Shown here in pieces: positions 30,566 through 40,234 of a stretch of DNA of 48,557 bases. The notes beneath the pieces were generated by a model, which was given only the letters and a program-made list of their open reading frames with translations, did not search any database and had not been told where the DNA came from. The DNA comes from CAYLPU01 sp964385635. Its GTDB lineage: Bacteria; Chloroflexota; Anaerolineae; B4-G1. Position 1 is the first letter of the stretch. Each line of letters begins with the position of its first letter. Position numbers and translations under genes: made by a program. The stretch spans positions 1 to 48,557 of the forward strand of contig CAYLPU010000029.1 of assembly GCA_964385635.1 (NCBI GenBank). The letters are read 5' to 3'.

Positions 30566-30598
30566 GTGTTCCTACCGCTCGTCCTGCGTAACCGCCAT
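30566..30598 (+). other. In-frame FLPLVLRN read-through segment after the kinase stop
   Basis: Immediately after the kinase TAG, in the same frame, the sequence reads VFLPLVLRNRHAV. That is the C-terminal tail motif of secreted proteins such as the one at 4185-4475. The segment may be a scrap of such a gene or coincidence; a cytoplasmic kinase should not need it. Confidence 0.35.
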
Positions 30599-30633
30599 GC
30601 AGTGAGGACTGCACAGTGCGTATACCTGGCGCT

Positions 30634-33045
<2,412 letters not shown>

Positions 33046-33130
33046 TTCTTTCCTCCTGATTTGTGTGGGTGCGCGGCCAATGCGATTGGCCTGCTACCCA
33101 CTAGACGTCGGACGGGGCAGGAAGGTTCCA

Positions 33131-33154
33131 ATGACAAGTGACAAATGACAAATG
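33131..33154. repeat. ATGACAA heptamer repeat
   Basis: ATGACAAGTGACAAATGACA followed by AATG, in the spacer between the divergent VIT/vWA gene and radA (33046-33388). Apart from this and the radA promoter, that 343-base spacer holds nothing I can support. Confidence 0.55.
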
Positions 33155-33311
33155 CCCAAAAGGCGGGATAAGGGCCACATTTGACCAAAGGCTAAATTGG
33201 TGATATGGTAGAGACGTTCTTTGGTTCGCCGTTCATCTATCTCACGTGCGAGCGAAGTGGCTGTGGCACATCCGTTGCTGTCCTGCGATCCGCTGTTCTA
33301 ACAGTCCTCAC

Positions 33312-33340
33312 TTGCGCTCGAACAAATGTTCTGGTACAAT
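33312..33340 (+). promoter_or_regulatory. Promoter of radA
   Basis: TTGCGC (33312-33317), 17 bases ending CTGG, TACAAT (33335-33340), 49 bases before the radA start. Confidence 0.6.
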
Positions 33341-33388
33341 ACCGCTGACTGCTAACGGCTGATCGCTAACTGTTGATCAGGAGGGACG

Positions 33389-34759
33389 ATGGCCAAGACA
33401 CGCACCCACTGGGTCTGCCAGAACTGCGGGCGGACTTCGCCCCGCGGAATGGGCCGCTGTCCGGGCTGCGGCGAGTGGAGCACGATGGTCGAGGTGGTCG
33501 AGAAGCCATCCGCCTCGGCGGCCGGACGCTCGACTGTCCCCGGCAGCGAGCCCCGTCGCCTGGCTGAGATTGGGACCGAGGGGTTTGAGCGGCTGCCGCT
33601 GCCGCTGGGGGAATTCGCCCGCGTGCTGGGCGGCGGCGTCGTGCCCGGATCACTCATTCTCGTCAGCGGGGATCCAGGGATCGGCAAGTCTACCCTGCTG
33701 ACTCAAACCGCCGGGCTGATGGCGGAGGCGAGCGGTCGCCCCGTGCTGTACGTCTCTGGCGAGGAGTCGGCGCGGCAGATCAAGATGCGCGCCGACCGGC
33801 TCTCCATCCGCAACGAGAACCTGTTCGTCGTCACCGAGACCCACCTGGAGACGATCCTGCGCCACGCGGAGCGAGTCCAGCCAGTGGCAATGATCGTGGA
33901 CTCAGTCCAGACCGTCTACTCGGAGGAACTGACCTCAGCGGCAGGCTCGATCAGCCAGGTGCGCCGGGCGGCGGCCCGCTTCCAATGGTGGGCCAAGGCC
34001 GAAGGCGTGGCCGTCTTCCTGGTGGGCCACGTGACCAAGCAGGGGGCCATCGCCGGGCCAAAGGTGCTGGAGCACATCGTGGACACGGTGCTCTACCTGG
34101 AGGGGGACCGCTTCCACACCTACCGGCTGCTGCGCTCGGTCAAGAACCGCTTCGGGGCCACCTCGGAGGTGGGGGTGTTCGAGATGCGGGAGCGGGGCAT
34201 GGTCGAGGTGCCCAACCCGTCGGAGGTGTTCCTGGCCGAGCGGATGGTGAACGCGCCCGGGTCGGCCATCGCGGTGACGATGGAGGGCACGCGCCCGCTG
34301 CTGGTCGAGATCCAGGCGTTGGCCAGCCGCACCAGTTTCGGCCACCCGCGCCGCACCGCCAACGGCGTGGACTTTAACCGGCTGCTGCTGATCGTTGCCG
34401 TACTATCTCGCCGTGTGGGGCTGCAACTCTACGACCAGGACGTCTTCGCCAACGTGATCGGGGGCTTGCAGGTGGGGGAGCCGGCGGCAGACCTGGCGGT
34501 GGCGGTGGCAATCGGTTCTAGCGTGCGCGACCGACCCGTGGCGGCGGACCTGGCGATCATCGGCGAGGTGGGGCTTTCGGGGGAGGTGCGGGCGGTGGGG
34601 CAGACGGCAGCGCGGCTGAAGGAGGCGGCGCAACTGGGCTTCCGCCGCTGCCTGCTGCCCAGGTCGGTGCGGCGTGGGCAGGAACCGCTGCCCGAGGGTA
34701 TCGAACCCATCCCGGTGCGCTCCGTGGCGGAGGCGGTGGAGAGGGCGCTGATGAAGTAA
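33389..34759 (+). CDS. radA: DNA repair protein RadA (Sms)
   Basis: The 456-residue protein has the complete RadA layout. An N-terminal C4 zinc finger (CQNCGRTSPRGMGRCPGCGE, about 10-29) is followed by a RecA-like ATPase with Walker A SGDPGIGKSTLL (about 94-105), Walker B AMIVDSVQTV, and the diagnostic KNRFG motif (about 252-256). A Lon-like C-terminal domain (about 280-455) carries VGEPAADLAVAVAIGSSV and GEVGLSGEVRAV. RadA is a ring helicase that extends and branch-migrates recombination intermediates. Length equals the family's usual length. ATG 33389 follows GGAGGGACG. No repeat insert is seen in this gene. Confidence 0.97.
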   Translation: MAKTRTHWVCQNCGRTSPRGMGRCPGCGEWSTMVEVVEKPSASAAGRSTVPGSEPRRLAEIGTEGFERLPLPLGEFARVLGGGVVPGSLILVSGDPGIGKSTLLTQTAGLMAEASGRPVLYVSGEESARQIKMRADRLSIRNENLFVVTETHLETILRHAERVQPVAMIVDSVQTVYSEELTSAAGSISQVRRAAARFQWWAKAEGVAVFLVGHVTKQGAIAGPKVLEHIVDTVLYLEGDRFHTYRLLRSVKNRFGATSEVGVFEMRERGMVEVPNPSEVFLAERMVNAPGSAIAVTMEGTRPLLVEIQALASRTSFGHPRRTANGVDFNRLLLIVAVLSRRVGLQLYDQDVFANVIGGLQVGEPAADLAVAVAIGSSVRDRPVAADLAIIGEVGLSGEVRAVGQTAARLKEAAQLGFRRCLLPRSVRRGQEPLPEGIEPIPVRSVAEAVERALMK

Positions 34760-34762
34760 GCC

Positions 34763-34830
34763 GCACCGCCGTAAACAGGCGGTGCTGGGGAAGCGACCAG
34801 CACCGGCGCTTCAGGCCGGTGCGGCGCTGG
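34763..34830. terminator. Paired palindromes after radA (terminator and/or repetitive extragenic palindromes)
   Basis: GCACCGCC (34763-34770) pairs with GGCGGTGC (34778-34785) across a seven-base loop. GCACCGGC (34800-34807) pairs with GCCGGTGC (34815-34822), also across seven bases, inside a wider CCAG/CTGG stem. Two similar GC-rich stem-loops in tandem with no T-run look more like repetitive extragenic palindromes than a classical terminator. Confidence 0.55.
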
Positions 34831-34852
34831 TATAGCATCTCGGTGGGAGATG

Positions 34853-34861
34853 TGTTATAAT
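34853..34861 (+). promoter_or_regulatory. Extended -10 promoter of the DUF4332 gene
   Basis: TGTTATAAT (34853-34861) is an extended -10 box with a poor TAGCAT 17 bases upstream. The leader to ATG 34932 is about 65 bases. Confidence 0.55.
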
Positions 34862-34931
34862 CAGTACTATCTCGAAGCGAGGTGTAACTGGCTGGCAGCG
34901 CCAGGCATAACATAATATAAGGAGAAAACCG

Positions 34932-35336
34932 ATGACAAGACTAGAGAAAGTAGAAGGCATTGGAGAAGTCTACGCTCAAAGGCTCCGAGAGGCGGGTATC
35001 GCGACCACAGAGGCGCTGCTTAAGCAGTGCGCGACGCCCAAGGGACGCCAGGAAATCGCCGAAAAAACGGGGGTCAGCGGCAAGCTGATCCTGGAATGGG
35101 TCAATCTCGTTGACCTCTTCCGTATCAGAGGCGTCGGTGAAGAATACGCCGACCTGCTGGAGGAGGCAGGCGTTGACACTGTGCCGGAACTGGCGCAGCG
35201 CAATGCTGAGCATCTCTATCAGAAGATGAAGGCCGTCAACGAGAAGAAGGAACTCATCCGCAGGCTGCCCAGCCAGGATCAGGTCAGCGACTGGATCGAA
35301 CAGGCCAAAGGTCTTCCTCGCGTTGTCACTTACTAA
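34932..35336 (+). CDS. DUF4332 helix-hairpin-helix protein
   Basis: The 134-residue protein has two helix-hairpin-helix-like units: VEGIGEVYAQRLREAGIATT (about 6-25) and IRGVGEEYADLLEEAGVDTV (about 65-84), each followed by a helical bundle (ALLKQCATPKGRQEIAEKTG; ELAQRNAEHLYQKMKAVNEK). This fits the DUF4332 family, thought to bind nucleic acid through the HhH turns. It stands as a single gene with its own promoter. The start has a strong AAGGAGAA site. Confidence 0.85.
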   Translation: MTRLEKVEGIGEVYAQRLREAGIATTEALLKQCATPKGRQEIAEKTGVSGKLILEWVNLVDLFRIRGVGEEYADLLEEAGVDTVPELAQRNAEHLYQKMKAVNEKKELIRRLPSQDQVSDWIEQAKGLPRVVTY

Positions 35337-35398
35337 ACAGTAATCTCTTGACGACCTGGCTGCTTGCCTGGGCTGTCAGGCCACATCTGATTGACACT

Positions 35399-37606
35399 AT
35401 GACGAAAAGACGTTCAACTAGACGCACGAGCAGACGCAGTAGGAGCAAGCGACGACGGACATGGCCCCGCATCCAGCTCACCCGCGACCAACAACTCGAT
35501 ATCCTGGGCTACGTGCTGCTCGCCATCGCTGGTCTTACCATCCTCAGTTTCCTCTCCGCCAACCACGGGTTGATCCCAGGCTGGTGGCTGGGACTGCTGC
35601 GGCGTGGTTTCGGCTGGGGGGCCTACCTGACGCCGCTGTTCGTCGGTGCGGTGGGACTGTGGCTCGTCCTGCGCGAGTTCGGCGACCGGTTGCCCCATGT
35701 GACACCGCTCCAGGCTGCGGGTGTGGCGCTGGGTTACCTGGTCTTGCTGGTCACGTTCCATCTCCCGGCGGCACTCATCCTGTTCAGTGGCGACATCGAG
35801 GCGACGGCCGAGGCCGGCCATGGCGGCGGCTACCTGGGCGCGGCGTTGAGCCAAATACTGTTGGAGGGATTGGGCAGCGTGGGGGTGGTTGTCGCGCTGG
35901 TCACCCTGTGGCTGGTCGTCGTCGCACTCACCTTCGGGGTCACGGCCCAGGATGCTATGCGGGGGCTCCAGCACCTGTGGGGGCGTCTACGGCCCCGCCG
36001 CCCCAGGCTTCCACTACCAACACCGCCCCGCCCGCCGCTTCGCCAGGCACCCAAGGTTCCGGTGAAGGCTGTCTCCACACCCTCCCCGCTCGCCGCTCCC
36101 GTCCCAACTCGTCCTGTCGACGGTGACCAGCTCTGGCAACTGCCCACCATTGATGAGATCCTTGATCCCGGCAACGAGCGGGACTTCAGCGCGGTGATAT
36201 TGCGCCAGCAGGCACGCGTCATCGAGGAGACGCTAGAGAACCTGGGCGCGCCGGTCTTGGTCAAGGAGACCAACCCTGGGCCGGTCGTGACCCAGTTCGG
36301 CGTCGAACCGCTCGTCGTCACCAACCGCAATGGCAAGGAGACCAAAGTCAAGGTCAGCCGCATCGCCGCGCTGGCCGATGACCTGGCACTGGCGCTGGAA
36401 GCCAAGACGCTGCGCATCGAAGCCCCCATCCCCGGCAAAAAACTGGTCGGCATCGAGGTGCCCAACTCGGAGATTTCTCTGGTCGCGCTGCGGGACGTGA
36501 TGGAATCCAAAGCGTTCGCAGAGATGGACTCCCCATTGCGGCTGTGCCTGGGGCAGGACGTCTCCGGCCACCCGGCCATCGCCGACCTGACCGCAATGCC
36601 ACACCTGCTCATCGCTGGCACGACTGGCTCGGGTAAGTCGGTCTGTATCAACGCCATCGTCGCCGCGCTACTGTTGAAGAATACTCCCGGCGATTTGCAA
36701 TTTCTGATGGTGGACCCCAAGCGGGTGGAATTGACGGGGTACAATGGCATCCCGCATCTCCGGTCGAAGGTGGTGGTGGAGATGGAGCGGGTGACGAGCG
36801 TGCTCCAGTGGGTGCTGCGGGAGATGGACGGTCGCTATCGTCGCTTCTCCAAGGAGCGCGCCATCCACATCCGCGACTATAACGAGCACGTCGCGCCACG
36901 CCTGGGTGAAAAACGATTGCCTTACATCGTGGTCATCGTGGACGAACTGGCGGATCTGATGATGATGGCCCCGCAGGAGACAGAGCGCGCGCTCTGTCGC
37001 ATAGCACAGATGGCGCGGGCGACCGGCATCCACTTGGTGATCGCCACCCAGCGCCCCAGCGTGGACGTAGTCACCGGGCTCATCAAGGCGAACTTCCCGG
37101 CGCGCATCGCCTTCAACGTGGCCTCATCTGTGGATTCTCGCGTCATCCTTGACAGACCCGGCGCCGAACAACTGCTGGGCCGGGGCGATATGCTATTTTT
37201 GCCCCCCGACGCTCCCACACCTTTGCGCTTGCAAGGCGCTTTTGTCTCCGACGAGGAACTGCGCCGGTTGGTACAGTACTGGAAGGGGTATGCAAGGCCA
37301 GGGGTGATACCAGCCGAAAAGCCGGTGCAGCAGCCGCTGTGGGAGGAAATGCGCCAGCAGGAGCAGGCAGTGGAGTTTGCGGATGAGTTATTACCTGACG
37401 TGATTGACCTGGTGTTACGGGAGGGACGAGCCTCTATCTCGCTTCTCCAGCGCAAACTGCGCATCGGCTACACGCGGGCAGCGCGGATCATGGACATTCT
37501 TGAAGAGAACGGGGTCGTGGGGCCACAACCACCGGGTGGAAAGGCACGTGAGATCTTCCCTAGCGCAGCCCATGCGCTACTTCACCCCCAGGAAGGAAGA
37601 CAATGA
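35399..37606 (+). CDS. ftsK: DNA translocase FtsK/SpoIIIE
   Basis: The 735-residue protein has a very basic N-terminus (KRRSTRRTSRRSRSKRRR), four membrane spans (about 38-195), a Pro-rich linker (about 200-240), then the FtsK motor. The alpha and beta domains include Walker A LIAGTTGSGKSVCINAIVAA (about 404-423), VDPKRVELTGYNGIPHL, and Walker B YIVVIVDELADLMMM with ATQRPSVDVVTGLIKANFPA. A C-terminal gamma winged helix (about 665-735: ISLLQRKLRIGYTRAARIMD) reads KOPS-like sites. It moves chromosome ends through the division septum. ATG 35399 is chosen over TTG 35348, though its ribosome-binding site is weak. The ATGA overlap links it to the next gene. Confidence 0.95.
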   Translation: MTKRRSTRRTSRRSRSKRRRTWPRIQLTRDQQLDILGYVLLAIAGLTILSFLSANHGLIPGWWLGLLRRGFGWGAYLTPLFVGAVGLWLVLREFGDRLPHVTPLQAAGVALGYLVLLVTFHLPAALILFSGDIEATAEAGHGGGYLGAALSQILLEGLGSVGVVVALVTLWLVVVALTFGVTAQDAMRGLQHLWGRLRPRRPRLPLPTPPRPPLRQAPKVPVKAVSTPSPLAAPVPTRPVDGDQLWQLPTIDEILDPGNERDFSAVILRQQARVIEETLENLGAPVLVKETNPGPVVTQFGVEPLVVTNRNGKETKVKVSRIAALADDLALALEAKTLRIEAPIPGKKLVGIEVPNSEISLVALRDVMESKAFAEMDSPLRLCLGQDVSGHPAIADLTAMPHLLIAGTTGSGKSVCINAIVAALLLKNTPGDLQFLMVDPKRVELTGYNGIPHLRSKVVVEMERVTSVLQWVLREMDGRYRRFSKERAIHIRDYNEHVAPRLGEKRLPYIVVIVDELADLMMMAPQETERALCRIAQMARATGIHLVIATQRPSVDVVTGLIKANFPARIAFNVASSVDSRVILDRPGAEQLLGRGDMLFLPPDAPTPLRLQGAFVSDEELRRLVQYWKGYARPGVIPAEKPVQQPLWEEMRQQEQAVEFADELLPDVIDLVLREGRASISLLQRKLRIGYTRAARIMDILEENGVVGPQPPGGKAREIFPSAAHALLHPQEGRQ

Positions 37607-38250
37607 GTTACAAGATCCACAAACTGACCTATTCCGAAGGGCAGGCCTACCGCTATCATATCTTGGACGATGTCGAAAACCTGCGCTACGTGGCCGAGCA
37701 CACGGGTATGCTGCTCCCATCTCCAACGCGCCTGGTCGAGTTCTTCGACCCTGCGCACAACCCGGTTGGCCGGTTCCAACCTCTGGACGTCGCCCCGTGG
37801 CGGCGCGGGACGCGCTACGGAGTCTTCGTCGGAGAGGAGGCAGAGGAGCCATACGCTGTGATTCAAGAGGGGTGGAGACTGGTGGATATCCTGCTATTGC
37901 GCCTGCCACGCTACGAGGTGCAACTGGGACAATACTGTTACATTGTCCGGGGTAGCCGCTACGGTGATCACTTCTACGAGATTTTCCGTCCGCGTGAGGA
38001 GGGGGGGATAGGAGTAGCTGAGGAACGGGTGGGAGTAGTAGATGAGGAACAAGTATATGAGGAGATAGGGGACACAGAGACGGAAGAAGGTGAGGAAGAG
38101 ACCAGGCCCAAGGACGTGAAAGTGGGGCGGATTCAACGCCCAATGGCCGGCCCCAGTTACATCGTCGAGAGCGACGCCGCGCCGTTGCGCCAGGCTCTAT
38201 TGGTGCTGGCCTCGCTGGTGATTCTCATTGATATGAATCTCCATTCTTGA
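37603..38250 (+). CDS. Unknown C-tail-anchored protein overlapping ftsK
   Basis: The 215-residue protein starts at ATG 37603 with ATGA overlap to ftsK. Residues 1-140 look like a beta-rich, tubby/LURP-one-like fold (YRYHILDDVENLRYVAEHTG; RLVEFFDPAHNPVGRFQPLD; LGQYCYIVRGSRYGDHFYEI), which is only a suggestion. Residues about 140-170 are acidic low-complexity, encoded by DNA of lower GC than the flanks. A single C-terminal membrane span, ALLVLASLVILIDMNLHS, anchors it. Translational coupling with ftsK suggests a membrane role during division, but this is inference. Confidence 0.6.
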   Translation: MSYKIHKLTYSEGQAYRYHILDDVENLRYVAEHTGMLLPSPTRLVEFFDPAHNPVGRFQPLDVAPWRRGTRYGVFVGEEAEEPYAVIQEGWRLVDILLLRLPRYEVQLGQYCYIVRGSRYGDHFYEIFRPREEGGIGVAEERVGVVDEEQVYEEIGDTETEEGEEETRPKDVKVGRIQRPMAGPSYIVESDAAPLRQALLVLASLVILIDMNLHS

Positions 38251-38286
38251 GGGAGGAAGGTCACTCATAGGACCTCCCCGCCGGGA

Positions 38287-39261
38287 TCACAATTCGCGCC
38301 AATCAGGCACCTGCGCCCGGTGCCGCCAGCGCCACCACACTCCCGCCGGGTAGCCGATCATCTTGGCGACATCGCCCGTCACGCGGATGACCGGCACCCA
38401 CAGCCCCGTCTGCAACTTCTGAACGAGGCTCAGGCTATCCCACATTCGCGCCAGCCGCCGCCAGCCTACCCAGAACATCCCCGGTATGGCGATCAGGTAG
38501 AGCCCCCACCACCATGGGCTGACCAGCGCCCCGGCGACGGCGATGAGCGGCACGGAGACCAGGTAGATCAGGTAGCGGATGGTGTGCCGCCTGCGCCACA
38601 AGTCCGCCTTGCCGTCCCCTCGCGCATAGCGATAGTACTGCACGAAGAAGGTGCGCAGGCTAGAGCGCGGACGGAAGTGGACCAGGGCCTCAGGCACGAA
38701 GGGGAATGGTCCATACCGCTCGTGCAGCCGGAAGTCGAAGATAATATCCTCGCAGTAGTCGAGCCATTCGGGGTAGCCCCCCACCGCTGCCCAGGCGCTC
38801 TTGTGGAAGGCGACCGAGCGGCTGGAGGGGAGAAAGTGCATCGGTTTGATGTCCTGCAGTTCCGGGAGCACCGTCGCGCTCATCGCCGTCTCGAAGGCGG
38901 TATGCGGATCAGGGCGGAAAAAGCCAGCGACTGCCTGCGTCGCACCGTCCTCAAAAGGCGCGACGATTTTCTCCAGCCACTGTGGGCTCAGCAGCACGCC
39001 CGCGTCGGTCACGGCGATGATTTCGCCCGTAGCAGCCTCAATCGCCGCGTTGCGCCCCTGCGAGATGTTGGCCCCCGGCCGCCGGAGGATGCGCAGTGGC
39101 AGGCGGCTCTCGGTATTCAGCAGCGGCAGCGTGCCGTCAGTCGAGCCGCCGTCGCAGATGACGACCTCATCCGAGGGGCGGGTCTGGGCAGCCAGGCTGT
39201 CCAGCAGCCGGGGCAGGCTGCCAGCCTCGTTCAGCAATGTGACGATGACAGAGATGCGCAT
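38287..39261 (-). CDS. Membrane glycosyltransferase family 2
   Basis: The 324-residue protein begins RISVIVTLLNEAGSLPRLLD and has GT2 motifs VVICDGGSTDGTLPLL, IIAVTDAGVLLSP (DxD-like, TDAG), and the acceptor-side CEDIIFDFRLHERYGPFPFV. Two or three membrane spans follow at about 230-275 (IRYLIYLVSVPLIAVAGALV, SPWWWGLYLIAIPGMFWVGW). Such enzymes add sugars to lipid carriers or exopolysaccharide. It is a single gene facing the ftsK unit, with no sugar-nucleotide genes nearby, so its product cannot be inferred. The start ATG 39261 lacks a strong ribosome-binding site. Confidence 0.8.
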   Translation of the reverse strand: MRISVIVTLLNEAGSLPRLLDSLAAQTRPSDEVVICDGGSTDGTLPLLNTESRLPLRILRRPGANISQGRNAAIEAATGEIIAVTDAGVLLSPQWLEKIVAPFEDGATQAVAGFFRPDPHTAFETAMSATVLPELQDIKPMHFLPSSRSVAFHKSAWAAVGGYPEWLDYCEDIIFDFRLHERYGPFPFVPEALVHFRPRSSLRTFFVQYYRYARGDGKADLWRRRHTIRYLIYLVSVPLIAVAGALVSPWWWGLYLIAIPGMFWVGWRRLARMWDSLSLVQKLQTGLWVPVIRVTGDVAKMIGYPAGVWWRWRHRAQVPDWREL

Positions 39262-39320
39262 TGGATGCGATTATACACGACTACACACCCGCCGCCAAGC
39301 CACGGCCGCAACGCCGCAAC

Positions 39321-39349
39321 TTGACGTCTGGACATAAGTGTGGTATATT
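39321..39349 (+). promoter_or_regulatory. Promoter of the second cold-shock gene
   Basis: TTGACG (39321-39326), 17 bases ending GTGG, TATATT (39344-39349). The leader to the start codon at 39485 is about 130 bases. Confidence 0.75.
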
Positions 39350-39387
39350 CATATTGTAGGACGCGGTAAGTTCAGGTAGCGATGTTC

Positions 39388-39419
39388 ACTGCTCAGGCTT
39401 ACGGGGCCTGGGCAGTTTG
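39388..39419 (+). promoter_or_regulatory. Attenuator-like hairpin in the second cold-shock leader
   Basis: CTGCTCAGGC (39389-39398), a seven-base loop, GCCTGGGCAG (39406-39415; one G-U pair), flanked by A/T that extend the stem, then TTT. It lies between the promoter and the gene and could attenuate transcription or act as a temperature-sensitive structure. No experimental basis. Confidence 0.45.
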
Positions 39420-39484
39420 CGTATCTGCCTCCTCATAAAACCGCTTTGGCCTACAGAACGTCACAATATAAGGAGTTAAGTAAG

Positions 39485-39694
39485 GTGAACGAGAGGGAAA
39501 CTGGGACCGTCAAGTGGTTCAGCAACGCCAAGGGCTACGGATTTATCTCGCGCGACGAGGGCGGCGATGTGTTTGTGCACTACTCCGCTGTCGAGGGCGC
39601 GGGCTTCCGGACGCTCGACGAGGGCCAACGGGTCGAATTCGACGTCGAGCAAGGCCCTAAAGGCTTGCAAGCCACCCACGTCACCCCGCTGTAA
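39485..39694 (+). CDS. Cold-shock protein (CspA family)
   Basis: The 69-residue protein has the full cold-shock domain: GTVKWFSNAKGYGFISRDEG, DVFVHYSAV, and VEFDVEQGPKGLQATHV. It chaperones RNA. The start must be GTG 39485 (VNERETGTVKWF): no ATG is available in a reasonable position, and AAGGAG is ten bases upstream. It is the normal-length counterpart of the repeat-tailed protein at 27855 and is followed, 56 bases on, by an RRM protein. Confidence 0.92.
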   Translation: MNERETGTVKWFSNAKGYGFISRDEGGDVFVHYSAVEGAGFRTLDEGQRVEFDVEQGPKGLQATHVTPL

Positions 39695-39750
39695 GAACCG
39701 ATAGCGGGTGTTCATAAAAGTGGCAGCAAGCCACGCCTAGAGGAGGCAAT

Positions 39751-40050
39751 ATGTCTAAGAAGTTATACGTCGGCAACCTGGGTTACAACGTGACCCAGAG
39801 CGCCCTGGAAGAGCTGTTCGGTACCGTCGGTGAGGTTGCGTCGGCCAACGTTATCAACGACCGCATGACGGGGCGATCGCGTGGTTTTGGCTTCGTCGAG
39901 ATGGCGGATAGCGCAGCCGCGCAACAGGCCATCGCCCAGCTCAACGGCCGTATGTTGGAAGGCCGGGAGATCAAAGTGGCGGAGGCGAAGCCGCAACAGC
40001 CTCGAGGCTTCCGCGATGAACAACCACGTGGAGGTCGTCGCCGCTACTAA
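39751..40050 (+). CDS. RRM RNA-binding protein
   Basis: The 99-residue protein is a single RRM: RNP2 KLYVGNLGYNV (about 4-14), RNP1 RGFGFVEM (about 44-51), and DRMTGRSRGFGFVEMADSAA in between. An Arg/Gly-rich tail (PRGGRRRY) follows. It binds single-stranded RNA and is of the type induced by cold in cyanobacteria and Chloroflexota. AGAGGAGG lies upstream. With the cold-shock gene 56 bases before it, the two probably form one cold-induced transcript from the promoter at 39321. Confidence 0.92.
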   Translation: MSKKLYVGNLGYNVTQSALEELFGTVGEVASANVINDRMTGRSRGFGFVEMADSAAAQQAIAQLNGRMLEGREIKVAEAKPQQPRGFRDEQPRGGRRRY

Positions 40051-40173
40051 GAACCTATCCGAAAGTTCGCCCTGGTCTCCGTCCCCGGGGACTGCCCGCC
40101 CCGATGATAGGGTGGGGAGTGCTCTTCGGACAGACACCAGGTATACCGCACAATCATAACGGCAGATAAAAAA

Positions 40174-40224
40174 GGGGACCGTGCATGTCCAGCACTATGT
40201 TGGCGTGCACGGTTTGTTGTCCCC
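40174..40224. terminator. Long interrupted hairpin between convergent genes
   Basis: GGGGACC with GTGCA (40174-40185) pairs with TGCACGG (40206-40212) and GTCCCC (40219-40224), leaving a bulge and an apical stem-loop. It lies after the RRM gene and before the convergent chelatase gene and is flanked by an A-run (40167-40173) and TTTGTTG, so it could terminate transcription in both directions. Confidence 0.55.
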
Positions 40225-40234
40225 ATTCCGCCGA

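Noticed and set aside
38320..39324. A 334-residue plus-strand frame opposite the glycosyltransferase
   Set aside because: It mirrors the GT2 gene, is His/Arg/Pro-rich and has no domain or ribosome-binding site.
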